Origin: an uncultured Opitutales bacterium
Lineage (GTDB): Bacteria > Verrucomicrobiota > Verrucomicrobiia > Opitutales > Oceanipulchritudinaceae
Length of the DNA: 33,605 nucleotides
Assembly: GCA_913056355.1 (NCBI GenBank)
Contig: CAJXMX010000010.1
Span: 1 to 33,605, forward strand
Reading direction: 5' to 3'
Part shown: one piece after another, positions 24,672-33,596 of the stretch
How positions within the stretch are numbered: the stretch's first letter is position 1
Layout: the number at the start of each line of letters is the position of its first letter
Notes under the pieces: model-generated
The model's database searches: none
What the model saw: only the letters and a program-made list of their open reading frames with translations
What the model was told of the DNA's origin: nothing
Translations under genes and position numbers: made by a program

Positions 24672-27227
24672 ATGTCGTCCTCCCCGTCCAAGTTGACCCC
24701 GATGATGCAGCAGTATGTGGAGGTCAAGGCCAAGCTGCCTGCCAACACCCTGCTGCTTTTCCGGCTGGGCGATTTCTACGAGATGTTCGACGACGACGCC
24801 CGCGAGGGGTCGCAGGTCCTGGGCATCACCCTGACCCAGCGCAACGGCCAGCCCATGGCCGGCATCCCCTACCACGCGGCCGACACCTACATCCAGAAGT
24901 GCCTCAAGGCCGGCAAGAAGGTGGCCATCTGCGAACAGATGGAGACCCCGAAACCCGGCCAACTGGTCAAGCGCTCCCTGACCCGGATCCTGACCCCCGG
25001 AACCACGCTAGAGGACCAGCACCTGGAGGCCGGGCGCAACCAGTTTCTCCTGGCCTGCAACTGGGGCAAAGAGGGCCTCGCCGCAGCCTGGCTGGACCTG
25101 ACCACGGGCGAGTTCCAGGTCGCCTCCAGCCCGAAAATCGCCAACCTGGTCAATGTCTTCCACGCCCTCGATCCGCGCGAAATCATCCTTCCCGAGGAGG
25201 CCCTGGAAAGCTGGCGGGCCGACGACAAGCTTGAGGCCTGGACGGCCGAGATCGACCGTCTCCTGCAGGGCCGTACCCACTCCACCCTGATGCCCTGGCA
25301 GTTTGACCCGCGCGAAGGCGCCCGGGTGGTCATGCAGACCCTCGGGGTCATGAACCTCGACGGCTTCGGCATCCCCCTGGATCATCCCGGTCTGGGTCCG
25401 GCCGGGGCCCTCCTGGCCTACGCCACGGAAAACCTCTGCAGCAAGCCGGAGAACATTCGCCGTATCCGGGAATACCGGTCCAACGACAGCCTGCAGCTGG
25501 ATCCGGCCACCCTGCGCAACCTGGAGATCTTCCGCTCCAGCCAGGGCGTCCGCAAGGGATCCCTCCTCCAGGCCATGGACAAGACGACCACGGCACCCGG
25601 GGCCCGGCTCCTCGAACAGGTCCTGACCGAGCCCCCGCTGGACCTGGCCGAGCTGAAGCGCCGCCAGGGCTGCGTCGGGGAATTCCTCAGCGCTCCCGGC
25701 CTGGCCTCCGAGCTACAGGAGTATCTGCGCGGCGTGCGCGACCTGCCCCGCATCATCGGTCGCCTCCGCAACGGCCTGCGCAACCCCCGGGAGCCGGGCG
25801 CGATCCGCCAGACCCTGCACCAGCTGCCCCACATCCGGGCGGTCATCGAGTCCTTCCAGAGCCCCCTGCTGGATGAACTGACGGCCCGACTGGGACAGTT
25901 TCCCGAGTTGCTCGACCTGCTCGACCGGGCCCTTAACGACACCCTGCCCAACCAGATACAGGATGGCGGCTTCATTGCCGACGGCTTTGACACCGAGCTG
26001 GACCGCCTGCGCAACCTGACCCGCAACTCCCGGGAATGGATTGCCGACTTTGAGGCCAGGGAAATCGAGCGAACCGGGATCAAGTCCCTCAAGGTCAAGT
26101 TCAACAACGCCTTCGGCTACTTCATCGAGGTCCGCAAGACCAACCTGGCCAATGTCCCGGAAGACTACATCCGCAAGCAGACCGTGACCAACGCGGAGCG
26201 CTTCTACACCCCGGAACTGAAGGAGAAGGAACGCGAGATTCTTCATGCCGAGGAAAAGGCCATCGCCCGCGAGGAGTCGCTCTTCAACGACATCGTCAAC
26301 ACTATCCTCGAGCACGCCGACGCCATTGAGCAGACAGCGCAATGCCTGGCCGAGATCGACCTCTTCGTCGGCTGGGCCCAGATCGCCCGGGAATGGAATT
26401 ACGTCTGTCCGGTTCTCGACGACTCCGCCACTATCGAGATAAGCGGTGGCCGGCACCCGGTTGTCGAGCAGATGATGCGCGAGCAGCGGCTGCAGGGAAT
26501 CCCCGGCGAGCATGATTTCGTCCCCAACGACTCCCACCTCAGCGCCGGCGAGGAGCAGATCGCCATCATCACCGGCCCCAACATGGCCGGGAAGAGCACC
26601 TACATCCGCCAGGTGGCCCTGGTCACCCTCATGGCCCAGGTCGGTTCATGGGTGCCGGCCGACAAGTGCCGCATCGGCCTGGTGGACCGGATCTTTTCGC
26701 GAGTCGGGGCCAGCGACGAACTGGCCCAGGGCAACTCCACCTTCATGGTGGAGATGAACGAGACGGCCAACATCCTCAACAACGCCACCGGGCGGAGCCT
26801 GATCATCCTCGACGAGATCGGCCGCGGCACCAGCACCTACGACGGGCTGAGCATCGCCTGGGCCGTCGTCGAGTACCTGCACGGGAGCAAGGAAGCCGGT
26901 CCGCGCCCCCTCTTTGCCACCCATTATCATGAACTGACCCAGATCGAGGGAGAGCTCGGACGGATCCGCAACTACTGCGTGGCGGTCAAGGAATGGAATG
27001 ACCAGATCATTTTCGTCCGCCAGGTCCAGAAAGGCGCGGCCGACCGCTCCTACGGGATCCAGGTGGCACGGCTGGCCGGGCTGCCCGAGAGTGTCATCGA
27101 CCGGGCCAAGGTTATCCTCGGCCGCCTGGAGGATGACGACTCCAGCCACAACATCCTCCGCCGGCGGATGAAGTCCCGCAAAAATCTCCCGCCTGGAGAA
27201 GAGCCGCCCCAGCTGGAGTTGTTCTGA
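24672..27227 (+). CDS. mutS: DNA mismatch repair protein MutS
   Basis: This 851-residue MutS1 recognises base mismatches and small loops as an ATP-dependent clamp. It shows the mismatch-reading Phe-x-Glu in GDFYEMF (Phe35, Glu37), Walker A GPNMAGKST (635-643), STFMVEM, LIILDEIGRGTSTYDG and FATHYHEL. The extreme C-terminus QLELF (847-851) fits the beta sliding-clamp binding consensus. The gene is divergent from the hydrolase across a 109-bp gap in which I see no convincing promoter. No mutL is present in the window. Confidence 0.98.
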   Translation: MSSSPSKLTPMMQQYVEVKAKLPANTLLLFRLGDFYEMFDDDAREGSQVLGITLTQRNGQPMAGIPYHAADTYIQKCLKAGKKVAICEQMETPKPGQLVKRSLTRILTPGTTLEDQHLEAGRNQFLLACNWGKEGLAAAWLDLTTGEFQVASSPKIANLVNVFHALDPREIILPEEALESWRADDKLEAWTAEIDRLLQGRTHSTLMPWQFDPREGARVVMQTLGVMNLDGFGIPLDHPGLGPAGALLAYATENLCSKPENIRRIREYRSNDSLQLDPATLRNLEIFRSSQGVRKGSLLQAMDKTTTAPGARLLEQVLTEPPLDLAELKRRQGCVGEFLSAPGLASELQEYLRGVRDLPRIIGRLRNGLRNPREPGAIRQTLHQLPHIRAVIESFQSPLLDELTARLGQFPELLDLLDRALNDTLPNQIQDGGFIADGFDTELDRLRNLTRNSREWIADFEAREIERTGIKSLKVKFNNAFGYFIEVRKTNLANVPEDYIRKQTVTNAERFYTPELKEKEREILHAEEKAIAREESLFNDIVNTILEHADAIEQTAQCLAEIDLFVGWAQIAREWNYVCPVLDDSATIEISGGRHPVVEQMMREQRLQGIPGEHDFVPNDSHLSAGEEQIAIITGPNMAGKSTYIRQVALVTLMAQVGSWVPADKCRIGLVDRIFSRVGASDELAQGNSTFMVEMNETANILNNATGRSLIILDEIGRGTSTYDGLSIAWAVVEYLHGSKEAGPRPLFATHYHELTQIEGELGRIRNYCVAVKEWNDQIIFVRQVQKGAADRSYGIQVARLAGLPESVIDRAKVILGRLEDDDSSHNILRRRMKSRKNLPPGEEPPQLELF

Positions 27228-27277
27228 TTTGCATTTCCGTTTGCATTGGAACGGCTTCCGACTTTCTTTACAGAAGC

Positions 27278-27709
27278 ATGTCGGCCAAGAATTTCCATGA
27301 AGTCATCCAGCTTATCCGCAAGGAGGATTCCCGCTACGAGGGCGGGGCCTATGTTTTTATGCGGCAGGCCCTGGACTTCACCCTGGGCCGGATCCAGAAG
27401 GAGGAAAACTCCCGCAAACACCGTCATGTCAGCGGTCAGGAGCTTTGCCACGGAATCCGGGACTACGCACTTGAACAATACGGGCCGATGACCCGCACCC
27501 TGCTTGAGGCATGGGGAATCAAGGGCACCGAGGATTTCGGGCAGATCGTCTTCAACCTCGTCGAGTACGGGATTTTCGGGAAAACCGAAAACGACTCCAT
27601 CGAGGATTTCAACGAGGTCTACTCCTTTGAGGACGCGTTCGACCGGCCCTTCCGGCCAAGCCGCAGGTTTCCAACCGCCAACATCCCCAGCCTGAGCGAG
27701 AAAACCTGA
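27278..27709 (+). CDS. Minf_1886-type Verrucomicrobia/Planctomycetes-restricted protein
   Basis: This 143-residue soluble protein looks like the Minf_1886 family: F-x-E-VIQLIRKEDSRYEGGAYVFMRQALDFTL, then VSGQELCHGIRDYALEQYGPMTRTLLEAWGIKGTEDFGQIVFNLVEYGIFGKTENDS. The family has no known function and is largely confined to Verrucomicrobia and Planctomycetes. It has no TM segment, signal peptide or recognisable catalytic motif. The acidic stretch DSIEDFNEVYSFEDAFD precedes a basic end. It lies 50 bp after mutS and 7 bp before the M16 gene, so it is likely co-transcribed with both. Confidence 0.85.
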   Translation: MSAKNFHEVIQLIRKEDSRYEGGAYVFMRQALDFTLGRIQKEENSRKHRHVSGQELCHGIRDYALEQYGPMTRTLLEAWGIKGTEDFGQIVFNLVEYGIFGKTENDSIEDFNEVYSFEDAFDRPFRPSRRFPTANIPSLSEKT

Positions 27710-27716
27710 ATACCCC

Positions 27717-30257
27717 ATGAGCCTGCCTCCCGCCCTGGAAAACCTCTTTACCCAGACCCCGCAAATCCAGACCCTGGATAATGGACTGACCCTGATCCAC
27801 CAGCCCAGCCGGGCCCATCCGCTGGTCAGTGTCCAGGCCTGGATCCGGACCGGCAGTATCCATGAGGAGCAGCATCTCGGTTCCGGCCTTTCCCATTTTC
27901 TCGAGCACATGCTTTTCAAGGGAACCGGAAAACGGGCTTCCGGGGAAATCGCCAGCGAGGTCCAGGCCTTCGGCGGGCAAATCAACGCCTACACCTCCTT
28001 TGACCGGACGGTGTACTACATCGACGGGCCTTCGGAGGAACTCGGACACTGCCTGGAACTGCTGGCCGACATGACCCTCAACGCCTCCCTGCCACGAAGC
28101 GAGGTGGACAAGGAGCGGGATGTCGTCCTGCGCGAAATCGACATGACCCTCGACGACCCGGACCGCCGTGTCGCGAGGGGTCTTTTCTCCACAGCCTTCC
28201 AGCGCCATCCTTTCCAGTACCCGGTGATCGGCCTGCGTCCGCTCTTCAAGGAAGTCGGACGGGATGTATTGGCGGACTACTACAACCGGCGCTATCATCC
28301 GGCCAACCTGATCCTGGCCGTGGCCGGCAAGTTTGAACCGGAGGAGCTGGTCACCGAGGTGGAGCGGCACTTCTCCGGCTTTTCCCGCCGGCCCCTGCAT
28401 CCGGTCTCCATCCCGGAGGAAATGGAGCAGCTGGCCCGCCGGGAATCGCGCCTGTACGGGGACTACCAGACCACCCGGGGCATGGTCGCCTTCAAGATTC
28501 CCTCCCTGCGGCATCCCGATTCACCGGCTTTGGACATCCTGGCCGCGATCATGGGTTCCGGCCACAGCGGCAAGTTGCGGCAGCGGCTGCGCGAGGAACA
28601 GGAACTGGTTCACGGAATCTCCGCTTCCGCCTGGAACCCGGGACATCCGGGACTGTTCTTTATCCAGTATGTCTGCGCCCCCGGGAATTCCGCCGCGGCC
28701 GAGGAGGCCATCCTGGAGACCTGCCATGAGCTGGCGGAGACGGGATTCACCCGGGAGGAACTGGACAAGGCCCGGCAGTTTGCCCTCATCAGCGAAGGCC
28801 AGACCCGCAAGACCTGTTCCGGCCTGGCTTCCCGACTGGGCCTGGTCTCCGCCGTGGTGGGCGACATTAATTACCCGCGCCGCTATTTCGAAAAGCTGTA
28901 CGACCTGACCCCGGAGGACCTTCGCGAAGCGGCCGGCCGGACCTTTCGCGACGACCGGGTGACCCTTTCCACCCTGATGCCGGAGTCCTGCCGGCCCAAG
29001 ACCCGGCTTTCCTCCGCGGAGAGCGAGTTGCCCCCCTTCCAGCAGAAGGTCCTGCCCAACGGGGCCCGGCTCCTCTGGCAGCGGGATTCCCGGATTCCCC
29101 GGACCTGGATCCGCTTTGCCGGTCTCGGGGGCTGCCAGTATGAAGCGGACTCCGAACGGGGCGCAACCTCGCTCCTGGTGACCCTGCTGAACCGCGACAC
29201 CGAGTTCCACGACGCCGCCGAGGCCGCCCTCCTGCTGGAGTCCAGCGGGGGATTCATGATGGAAACTTCCGGCAACAACACCTTCGCCTTCAACATCGAG
29301 ACCATGCCGGACAGGATCGGGGAAGGGATTGAGGCCCTGCACGACGCCTTGTTCCACCCGGCTTTCCTCGAACAGACCTTCAAGCGGGAACAGGCCGCCC
29401 AGGTGGCCAACATCAAGGAGCTGCAGGATGAAATCCTGGATCATGGCCGGATCGCCCTGCGCCAGCACTTCTTTGGAACGCATCCCTTCTCCTCGCATCC
29501 GTTCGGCAGCATTGAAACCACTGCCGGGCTTGATGTCGCTGTCCTCAAGAATCTCTGGTCCCGCCTCCTGTCCGGTCCCAATGCGGTCCTGGTCATCGCC
29601 GGGGATTTTCAGCCGCAGGATATCCTCCCGCGCCTGGAAACGCTGCTCCTGAAGGTTCCCGCGTCCGGGTTCACCCCGCAGGCCATTCCCTTCACCGGGC
29701 CGGCCGAGACGGGCCAGGTCATCCAGCACATGGACCGGGAGCAGGCCATTGTCCTCGAGGCCTACCCGGATGTCGGGGTCCGGCCCGAGGCGGACCTCGT
29801 CGGGGAGGTGCTTGACGAGCTGCTTTCCGATATGTCCGGCCCCCTTTTCCGCTCGGTCCGGGAGGACGAATCCCTGGCCTATTTTGTCGGGGCGGCCCGC
29901 CTGCTGGGTCTCGAGTTCGGCTGCTTCTACCTCTACGCCGGCACCCATCCCGACTCGGTCCAGGCGGTCTACAATTGCTTCGAGCTGGAACTGCAGCGGA
30001 TCCGCGACGGCAATGTCACCAGGGAGGAACTGCAATCCACGGTAACCCGCCTGAAGGTCCAGAACCGGTTCTCCCTCCAGAATCCGTCCACCCGGGCGGC
30101 CCGGGTGGCCTTGAACGTGCTCTACGGCAAGCCGGCCATGGACTGGCTGGACTACGAAAGCCGGTTGGACTCCCTGACGCCGGAGCACCTGACCAACTTC
30201 GCCAACACCTTTCTCGTTCCCGGGAAGCGCCTGCGGCTGACCATTACCCCAAATTGA
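27717..30257 (+). CDS. Tandem M16 family zinc peptidase
   Basis: This 846-residue protein contains two M16 (insulinase/processing-peptidase-like) modules. The first has the inverted zinc motif HFLEH (His60, Glu63, His64) with the distal glutamates Glu133 and Glu140 in EVDKERDVVLREI. It also has YYNRRYHPANLILAVAGKF, typical of PqqF/MPP-beta-like enzymes. The second module (from about 440, FQQKVLPNGARLLWQRD) keeps the fold markers (FFGTHPFSSHPFG, VLVIAGDF) but lacks HxxEH, so it is probably the non-catalytic half. A fused active/inactive pair is known for other M16 proteins. No signal peptide is evident, so location is uncertain. Confidence 0.93.
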   Translation: MSLPPALENLFTQTPQIQTLDNGLTLIHQPSRAHPLVSVQAWIRTGSIHEEQHLGSGLSHFLEHMLFKGTGKRASGEIASEVQAFGGQINAYTSFDRTVYYIDGPSEELGHCLELLADMTLNASLPRSEVDKERDVVLREIDMTLDDPDRRVARGLFSTAFQRHPFQYPVIGLRPLFKEVGRDVLADYYNRRYHPANLILAVAGKFEPEELVTEVERHFSGFSRRPLHPVSIPEEMEQLARRESRLYGDYQTTRGMVAFKIPSLRHPDSPALDILAAIMGSGHSGKLRQRLREEQELVHGISASAWNPGHPGLFFIQYVCAPGNSAAAEEAILETCHELAETGFTREELDKARQFALISEGQTRKTCSGLASRLGLVSAVVGDINYPRRYFEKLYDLTPEDLREAAGRTFRDDRVTLSTLMPESCRPKTRLSSAESELPPFQQKVLPNGARLLWQRDSRIPRTWIRFAGLGGCQYEADSERGATSLLVTLLNRDTEFHDAAEAALLLESSGGFMMETSGNNTFAFNIETMPDRIGEGIEALHDALFHPAFLEQTFKREQAAQVANIKELQDEILDHGRIALRQHFFGTHPFSSHPFGSIETTAGLDVAVLKNLWSRLLSGPNAVLVIAGDFQPQDILPRLETLLLKVPASGFTPQAIPFTGPAETGQVIQHMDREQAIVLEAYPDVGVRPEADLVGEVLDELLSDMSGPLFRSVREDESLAYFVGAARLLGLEFGCFYLYAGTHPDSVQAVYNCFELELQRIRDGNVTREELQSTVTRLKVQNRFSLQNPSTRAARVALNVLYGKPAMDWLDYESRLDSLTPEHLTNFANTFLVPGKRLRLTITPN

Positions 30258-30307
30258 CCAGCCAGCCCGCTTGAGGCCGGGATCGCGCCGGCAAGAATGG
30301 GGTTCCT

Positions 30308-32470
30308 ATGCATGCCTCGGGCAAGCCGGGATTCGCCCTCCCCTTTTCCCTCGTCATGGCCGGATCCATCCTGGTCCTGGCCGTGCTGGTCCTGCAGCAG
30401 GCTGAGTTTGCCCGCTCCATTTCCGAGCGCCGGCGGCTCCACCGGCAGGCCCGGGAAACCCTCCTGGCCCAGGTCCAGCCCCTGGGGCGAAGACTCTCCC
30501 GGGAGGTCCTGCAGGACCGGTCCACCTCCGCCATCCGGAGAATCGGCGACGGACCGGGGAACGAGTTCCTTCCGCTCCTGCTCACGGACACCGGGGAGGA
30601 GGCGCTCCTGGCCTCCGTGGCTTCCGGAACGGATGTAGTGAATTTCCAATCACCGGTTTCCGGGGGAAGATTGCGCGCCGGATGGATCCGCATCTCCCCG
30701 GACAGCCTGGATTACGCGCTGGACCTGGCCTGGGCGGCGGAAGACGTCGCACTGGCGGCCGGACGCAACTCCCCGCCCGCATCCTGGCCTTTGCCCTCCT
30801 GGTACCTGGGCTTGCGGAAGGAAAACGCAGGCCTGGATTCATTCCTCTCCTCCGCGGCAGGGGCGGACTGGGACCAGCTGCCCTGGATAACCGCCGGAAA
30901 CCCGCTCCCCTTCTCCCCGGAGCTGAGCCCTTCCCTGGTGCCCGTCCCGCGCCGGCTGGCCCTCCACTTCGGGATTTTCGCCAGCGGTGCCATGGGCAGC
31001 CGGGAAAAGGTGATCCGCATCCGCTATTACCTGTCCGGGACCCTGTGGAATCCCTACAACCGGCCCCTGGCCCTGCACAACGGCGGCGGCCTCCGGCCGG
31101 TCACCCGGATGGTGCTCCGCAACCTCCCGGAAGTGCGTATCCACAATCTCACTCGCGGCTATTCGACCGGCTGGATTCCCCTTGACGAGGTCGTCAACGA
31201 CCAGACCGGTGAGGCGGGGATCCGCGGATGGATCCGCCTGCCGGGCACCCTCCGGGCGGGGGACAATTATGCCTTTGTGGAGCCGGATCCGGGTAGCCAG
31301 CCGGAAGGACTGGCCCGGACGGTGCATCCGGCCTTCCAGGTCGGTCCGGCCGATGCGGTGGAAATTGAATTTCGTTCCCGGCCCGGAGGCGTGGACCTGG
31401 CACTGGTGGACCTGGATGTTGCGGATCCTGGGGAGGCGGCCACGGCAGGACTGGGCTGGTTCCGGCTGGAACGATTCCCGGTCGAGTTTCCGCTCCTTGA
31501 ATTTCCGCGGGCCGACGAGGGCGGACAGCCCTTCTACCTCGCCGGGGGCAGCCTGGCCTTTCGCCGGGAGCACTGCCAGGCGGCCCTCGTCTTTGCCCGG
31601 AACGGCCTCCCGGGCGTGCCGGAGCTGGATCCCCGCCGCCGGTCGGTTGCCGCTGACGCCGTTTACCCGACCGCCTCAGGGGGCTCGCTAAGCGGCACGG
31701 AGCTGGTCGCCGCCGCCTGCCTGCTTCCTTCCGGAACTTCGGATACCGATCCCGCTGCTCCCGCAATGCAGGCGCTGTTTTCCTGGCCGGAGGAACGTCC
31801 GGAGGGACTCCTCACGGCCAGTGACCTACCCGGCTGGAGGGAGGCCTTTCGCCTGGGTGCGGCCGGGGCAAAGGAGCACAACGCCTTGTTGGACCGCTCT
31901 CCCATGCCGCCGCTGAGGCCGGATTCCGATGACTTCTCCCCCGAGCCGGTTCCCGGCTGGAAGTATGAGGAGCGGTTCCCGGTGAACCTGGTGGGGGCAA
32001 CCGCCTGGCAAGCCTTGCTGGAGCGCTCGGCTTCGACGGATCCCGTCACGGGTGCCCTCCGCTTCCCGGCCTTCATGCAGGTGGATCCGGCCCGGCCGGA
32101 GGATTTCCGAAGCTGGTCAAAAACCCGGCTGCGCCTGGCAGCGGAGAAGCTGGCCGGGGATATCGGGCTCGATCCTGCAAAATCGGTGACGGACTTTTTC
32201 AACCGGGGACGTCTGGCAACCGCGTTTGCCTCGACGGGTCCGGGGGCCGCCATCGACCAGCTGCTCCCGTTTCGGGGCTGGCTGCGTAACTCCCCCCTTC
32301 CGGGTCCTCATGGAAGCGCCTGGATCCTGCACCTCGCCGTCCGGTTGACCCGGGAACGGGGCAGTTCGCTTATCCCGGCCCGGGCCTGGCTGCTGGAAAC
32401 GCCGGAAGGCTTCTCCGTTGTCCGGTTCGAGTGGACCGATCCGGCAACCGGACTCACTTCGCCGTACTGA
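30308..32470 (+). CDS. Large pilin-like protein, Verru_Chthon cassette protein A-like
   Basis: This 720-residue protein has an N-terminal prepilin-like segment (GFALPFSLVMAGSILVLAVLVLQQAEFARS, residues 8-37) and then a charged helix. A long extracytoplasmic domain follows with LSGTLWNPYNRPL, a motif I associate with Verru_Chthon cassette protein A. It lacks the Glu5 of classical type IV pilins and is shorter than typical protein A members. No partner cassette genes (B, C, D) or pilus assembly genes are adjacent. It is probably a membrane-anchored, secreted pseudopilin-like protein; a PilX/PilK-like minor pilin is an alternative. Its last 17 bp overlap the convergent dinB 3' end. Confidence 0.5.
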   Translation: MHASGKPGFALPFSLVMAGSILVLAVLVLQQAEFARSISERRRLHRQARETLLAQVQPLGRRLSREVLQDRSTSAIRRIGDGPGNEFLPLLLTDTGEEALLASVASGTDVVNFQSPVSGGRLRAGWIRISPDSLDYALDLAWAAEDVALAAGRNSPPASWPLPSWYLGLRKENAGLDSFLSSAAGADWDQLPWITAGNPLPFSPELSPSLVPVPRRLALHFGIFASGAMGSREKVIRIRYYLSGTLWNPYNRPLALHNGGGLRPVTRMVLRNLPEVRIHNLTRGYSTGWIPLDEVVNDQTGEAGIRGWIRLPGTLRAGDNYAFVEPDPGSQPEGLARTVHPAFQVGPADAVEIEFRSRPGGVDLALVDLDVADPGEAATAGLGWFRLERFPVEFPLLEFPRADEGGQPFYLAGGSLAFRREHCQAALVFARNGLPGVPELDPRRRSVAADAVYPTASGGSLSGTELVAAACLLPSGTSDTDPAAPAMQALFSWPEERPEGLLTASDLPGWREAFRLGAAGAKEHNALLDRSPMPPLRPDSDDFSPEPVPGWKYEERFPVNLVGATAWQALLERSASTDPVTGALRFPAFMQVDPARPEDFRSWSKTRLRLAAEKLAGDIGLDPAKSVTDFFNRGRLATAFASTGPGAAIDQLLPFRGWLRNSPLPGPHGSAWILHLAVRLTRERGSSLIPARAWLLETPEGFSVVRFEWTDPATGLTSPY

Positions 32471-33503
32471 ACAGCTCCAGCTGGCCGGAGTCGTCCGCTT
32501 CCGGGAAGCGCACCCCGACGCCGATCAGGCGTACCGCATGCGGACTGCGGGAGAAGGCCTCCTCCAGCAGCCCGGCGAAGTTTTCCGGCTGCAGGTCGAT
32601 CCCGCTGCGCTCCCGGGTGGTCTGCTGGAAGTTGGAGAACTTCAACTTGACCAGGATCTTGTTGAACGGCTTCGGCTCCTTGCGCTTTTCCAGGTCGCCC
32701 CGAAGCTCCTTCAGGAGCGCCGGCAATTCCTGCAGGCAACTCTCCAGATCCGGCAAATCGCGGGAAAAGGTGCGCTCCACGCTCATGCTCTTGCGTTCCC
32801 GCACCGGCTCCACCGGCCGGTCGTCCTCACCCCGGCAGCGGGCATACAGTTCCATGGCCCGGCTGGGACCGAGCCAGTGCTCGAGCTCGTTGATGGGGAT
32901 CTCCTGCAGTTGCCCGCAGGTCTCGATTCCCTTGCCCCGGAACAGTTCCTCGGCCCGGGGGCCGACTCCGGGTATGCGCCGCAGGGGCAGGTCCTTCATG
33001 AAGGACTCCACATCCTCGGGAAGGACCGCAAACTGACCGTTCGGCTTGCGCCAGTCGCTGGCAATCTTGGCCAGCATCTTGTTGGGCGCGATCCCGGCGC
33101 TGGCCGTCAGCTGCGTCTCCCGGAAAATCTCCTTCCGGATCTCCCTCGCGATGTCGTAGGCGTACCGCTTGTGGTGCGAAACATCTAGGTAGGCCTCGTC
33201 CAGGGAAAGCGGCTCCACCAGCTCCGTGTAACGGGAGAAGATCTTCCGGATACGCCGGGATTCCCGGCGGTAGACATCGAAACGGACCGGTTTCAGCACC
33301 AGGTGAGGACACAGCTCCAGCGCCTTGAAAACCGGCATCGCCGAGCGGCAGCCGTACTCCCGGGCCACATAGTTGCAGGTCGTCAGGACCCCGCGCGGAC
33401 CGCTGCCGCCGACGCCCACCGGCTTGTCGGCGATGGACGGATCGTCCCGGCACTCGATCGCCGCATAGAACGAGTCCATGTCAATGTGGATGATCTTGCG
33501 CAC
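32454..33503 (-). CDS. dinB: DNA polymerase IV (Y family)
   Basis: This 349-residue translesion polymerase has IIHIDMDSFYAAIE (4-17, first catalytic Asp), the YVAREYG segment, PLSLDEAYLDVS (catalytic DE), the GIAPNKMLAKIASDWRKPNG block, an HhH region (RRIPGVGPRAEELF) and the little-finger domain. The C-terminal QLELF close to the end is a beta-clamp binding motif. The start is GTG at 33503, giving the usual MRKIIHIDMD opening, with no visible Shine-Dalgarno site. The heptamer array lies within 10 bp upstream of this start, so any promoter must overlap or lie beyond the repeat. Confidence 0.97.
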   Translation of the reverse strand: MRKIIHIDMDSFYAAIECRDDPSIADKPVGVGGSGPRGVLTTCNYVAREYGCRSAMPVFKALELCPHLVLKPVRFDVYRRESRRIRKIFSRYTELVEPLSLDEAYLDVSHHKRYAYDIAREIRKEIFRETQLTASAGIAPNKMLAKIASDWRKPNGQFAVLPEDVESFMKDLPLRRIPGVGPRAEELFRGKGIETCGQLQEIPINELEHWLGPSRAMELYARCRGEDDRPVEPVRERKSMSVERTFSRDLPDLESCLQELPALLKELRGDLEKRKEPKPFNKILVKLKFSNFQQTTRERSGIDLQPENFAGLLEEAFSRSPHAVRLIGVGVRFPEADDSGQLELFSTAK

Positions 33504-33511
33504 GGGATTTC

Positions 33512-33574
33512 GGTTACTGGTTGCTGGTTTCTGGTTCCAGGTTACTGGTTGCGGGTTGCGGGTTGCGGGTTGGA
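33512..33574. repeat. Array of nine GGTTNNN heptamers
   Basis: Nine units in exact 7-bp register read GGTTACT, GGTTGCT, GGTTTCT, GGTTCCA, GGTTACT, GGTTGCG (three times) and GGTTGGA. The first four bases are invariant and the last three vary. It lies directly upstream of dinB. It resembles the heptanucleotide STRR arrays known from cyanobacteria in form, not in sequence. There are no spacers, so it is not a CRISPR. Confidence 0.9.
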
Positions 33575-33596
33575 ATGAAGGATTCCAATGAGATTT

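Noticed and set aside
33512-33574. CRISPR array
   Set aside because: Units are 7 bp with no spacers, and no cas genes are present; it is a short tandem repeat.
33303-33578. Plus-strand open frame over the dinB start and the heptamer array
   Set aside because: Its C-terminal half is just the translated heptamer repeat, and the first half is antisense to dinB.
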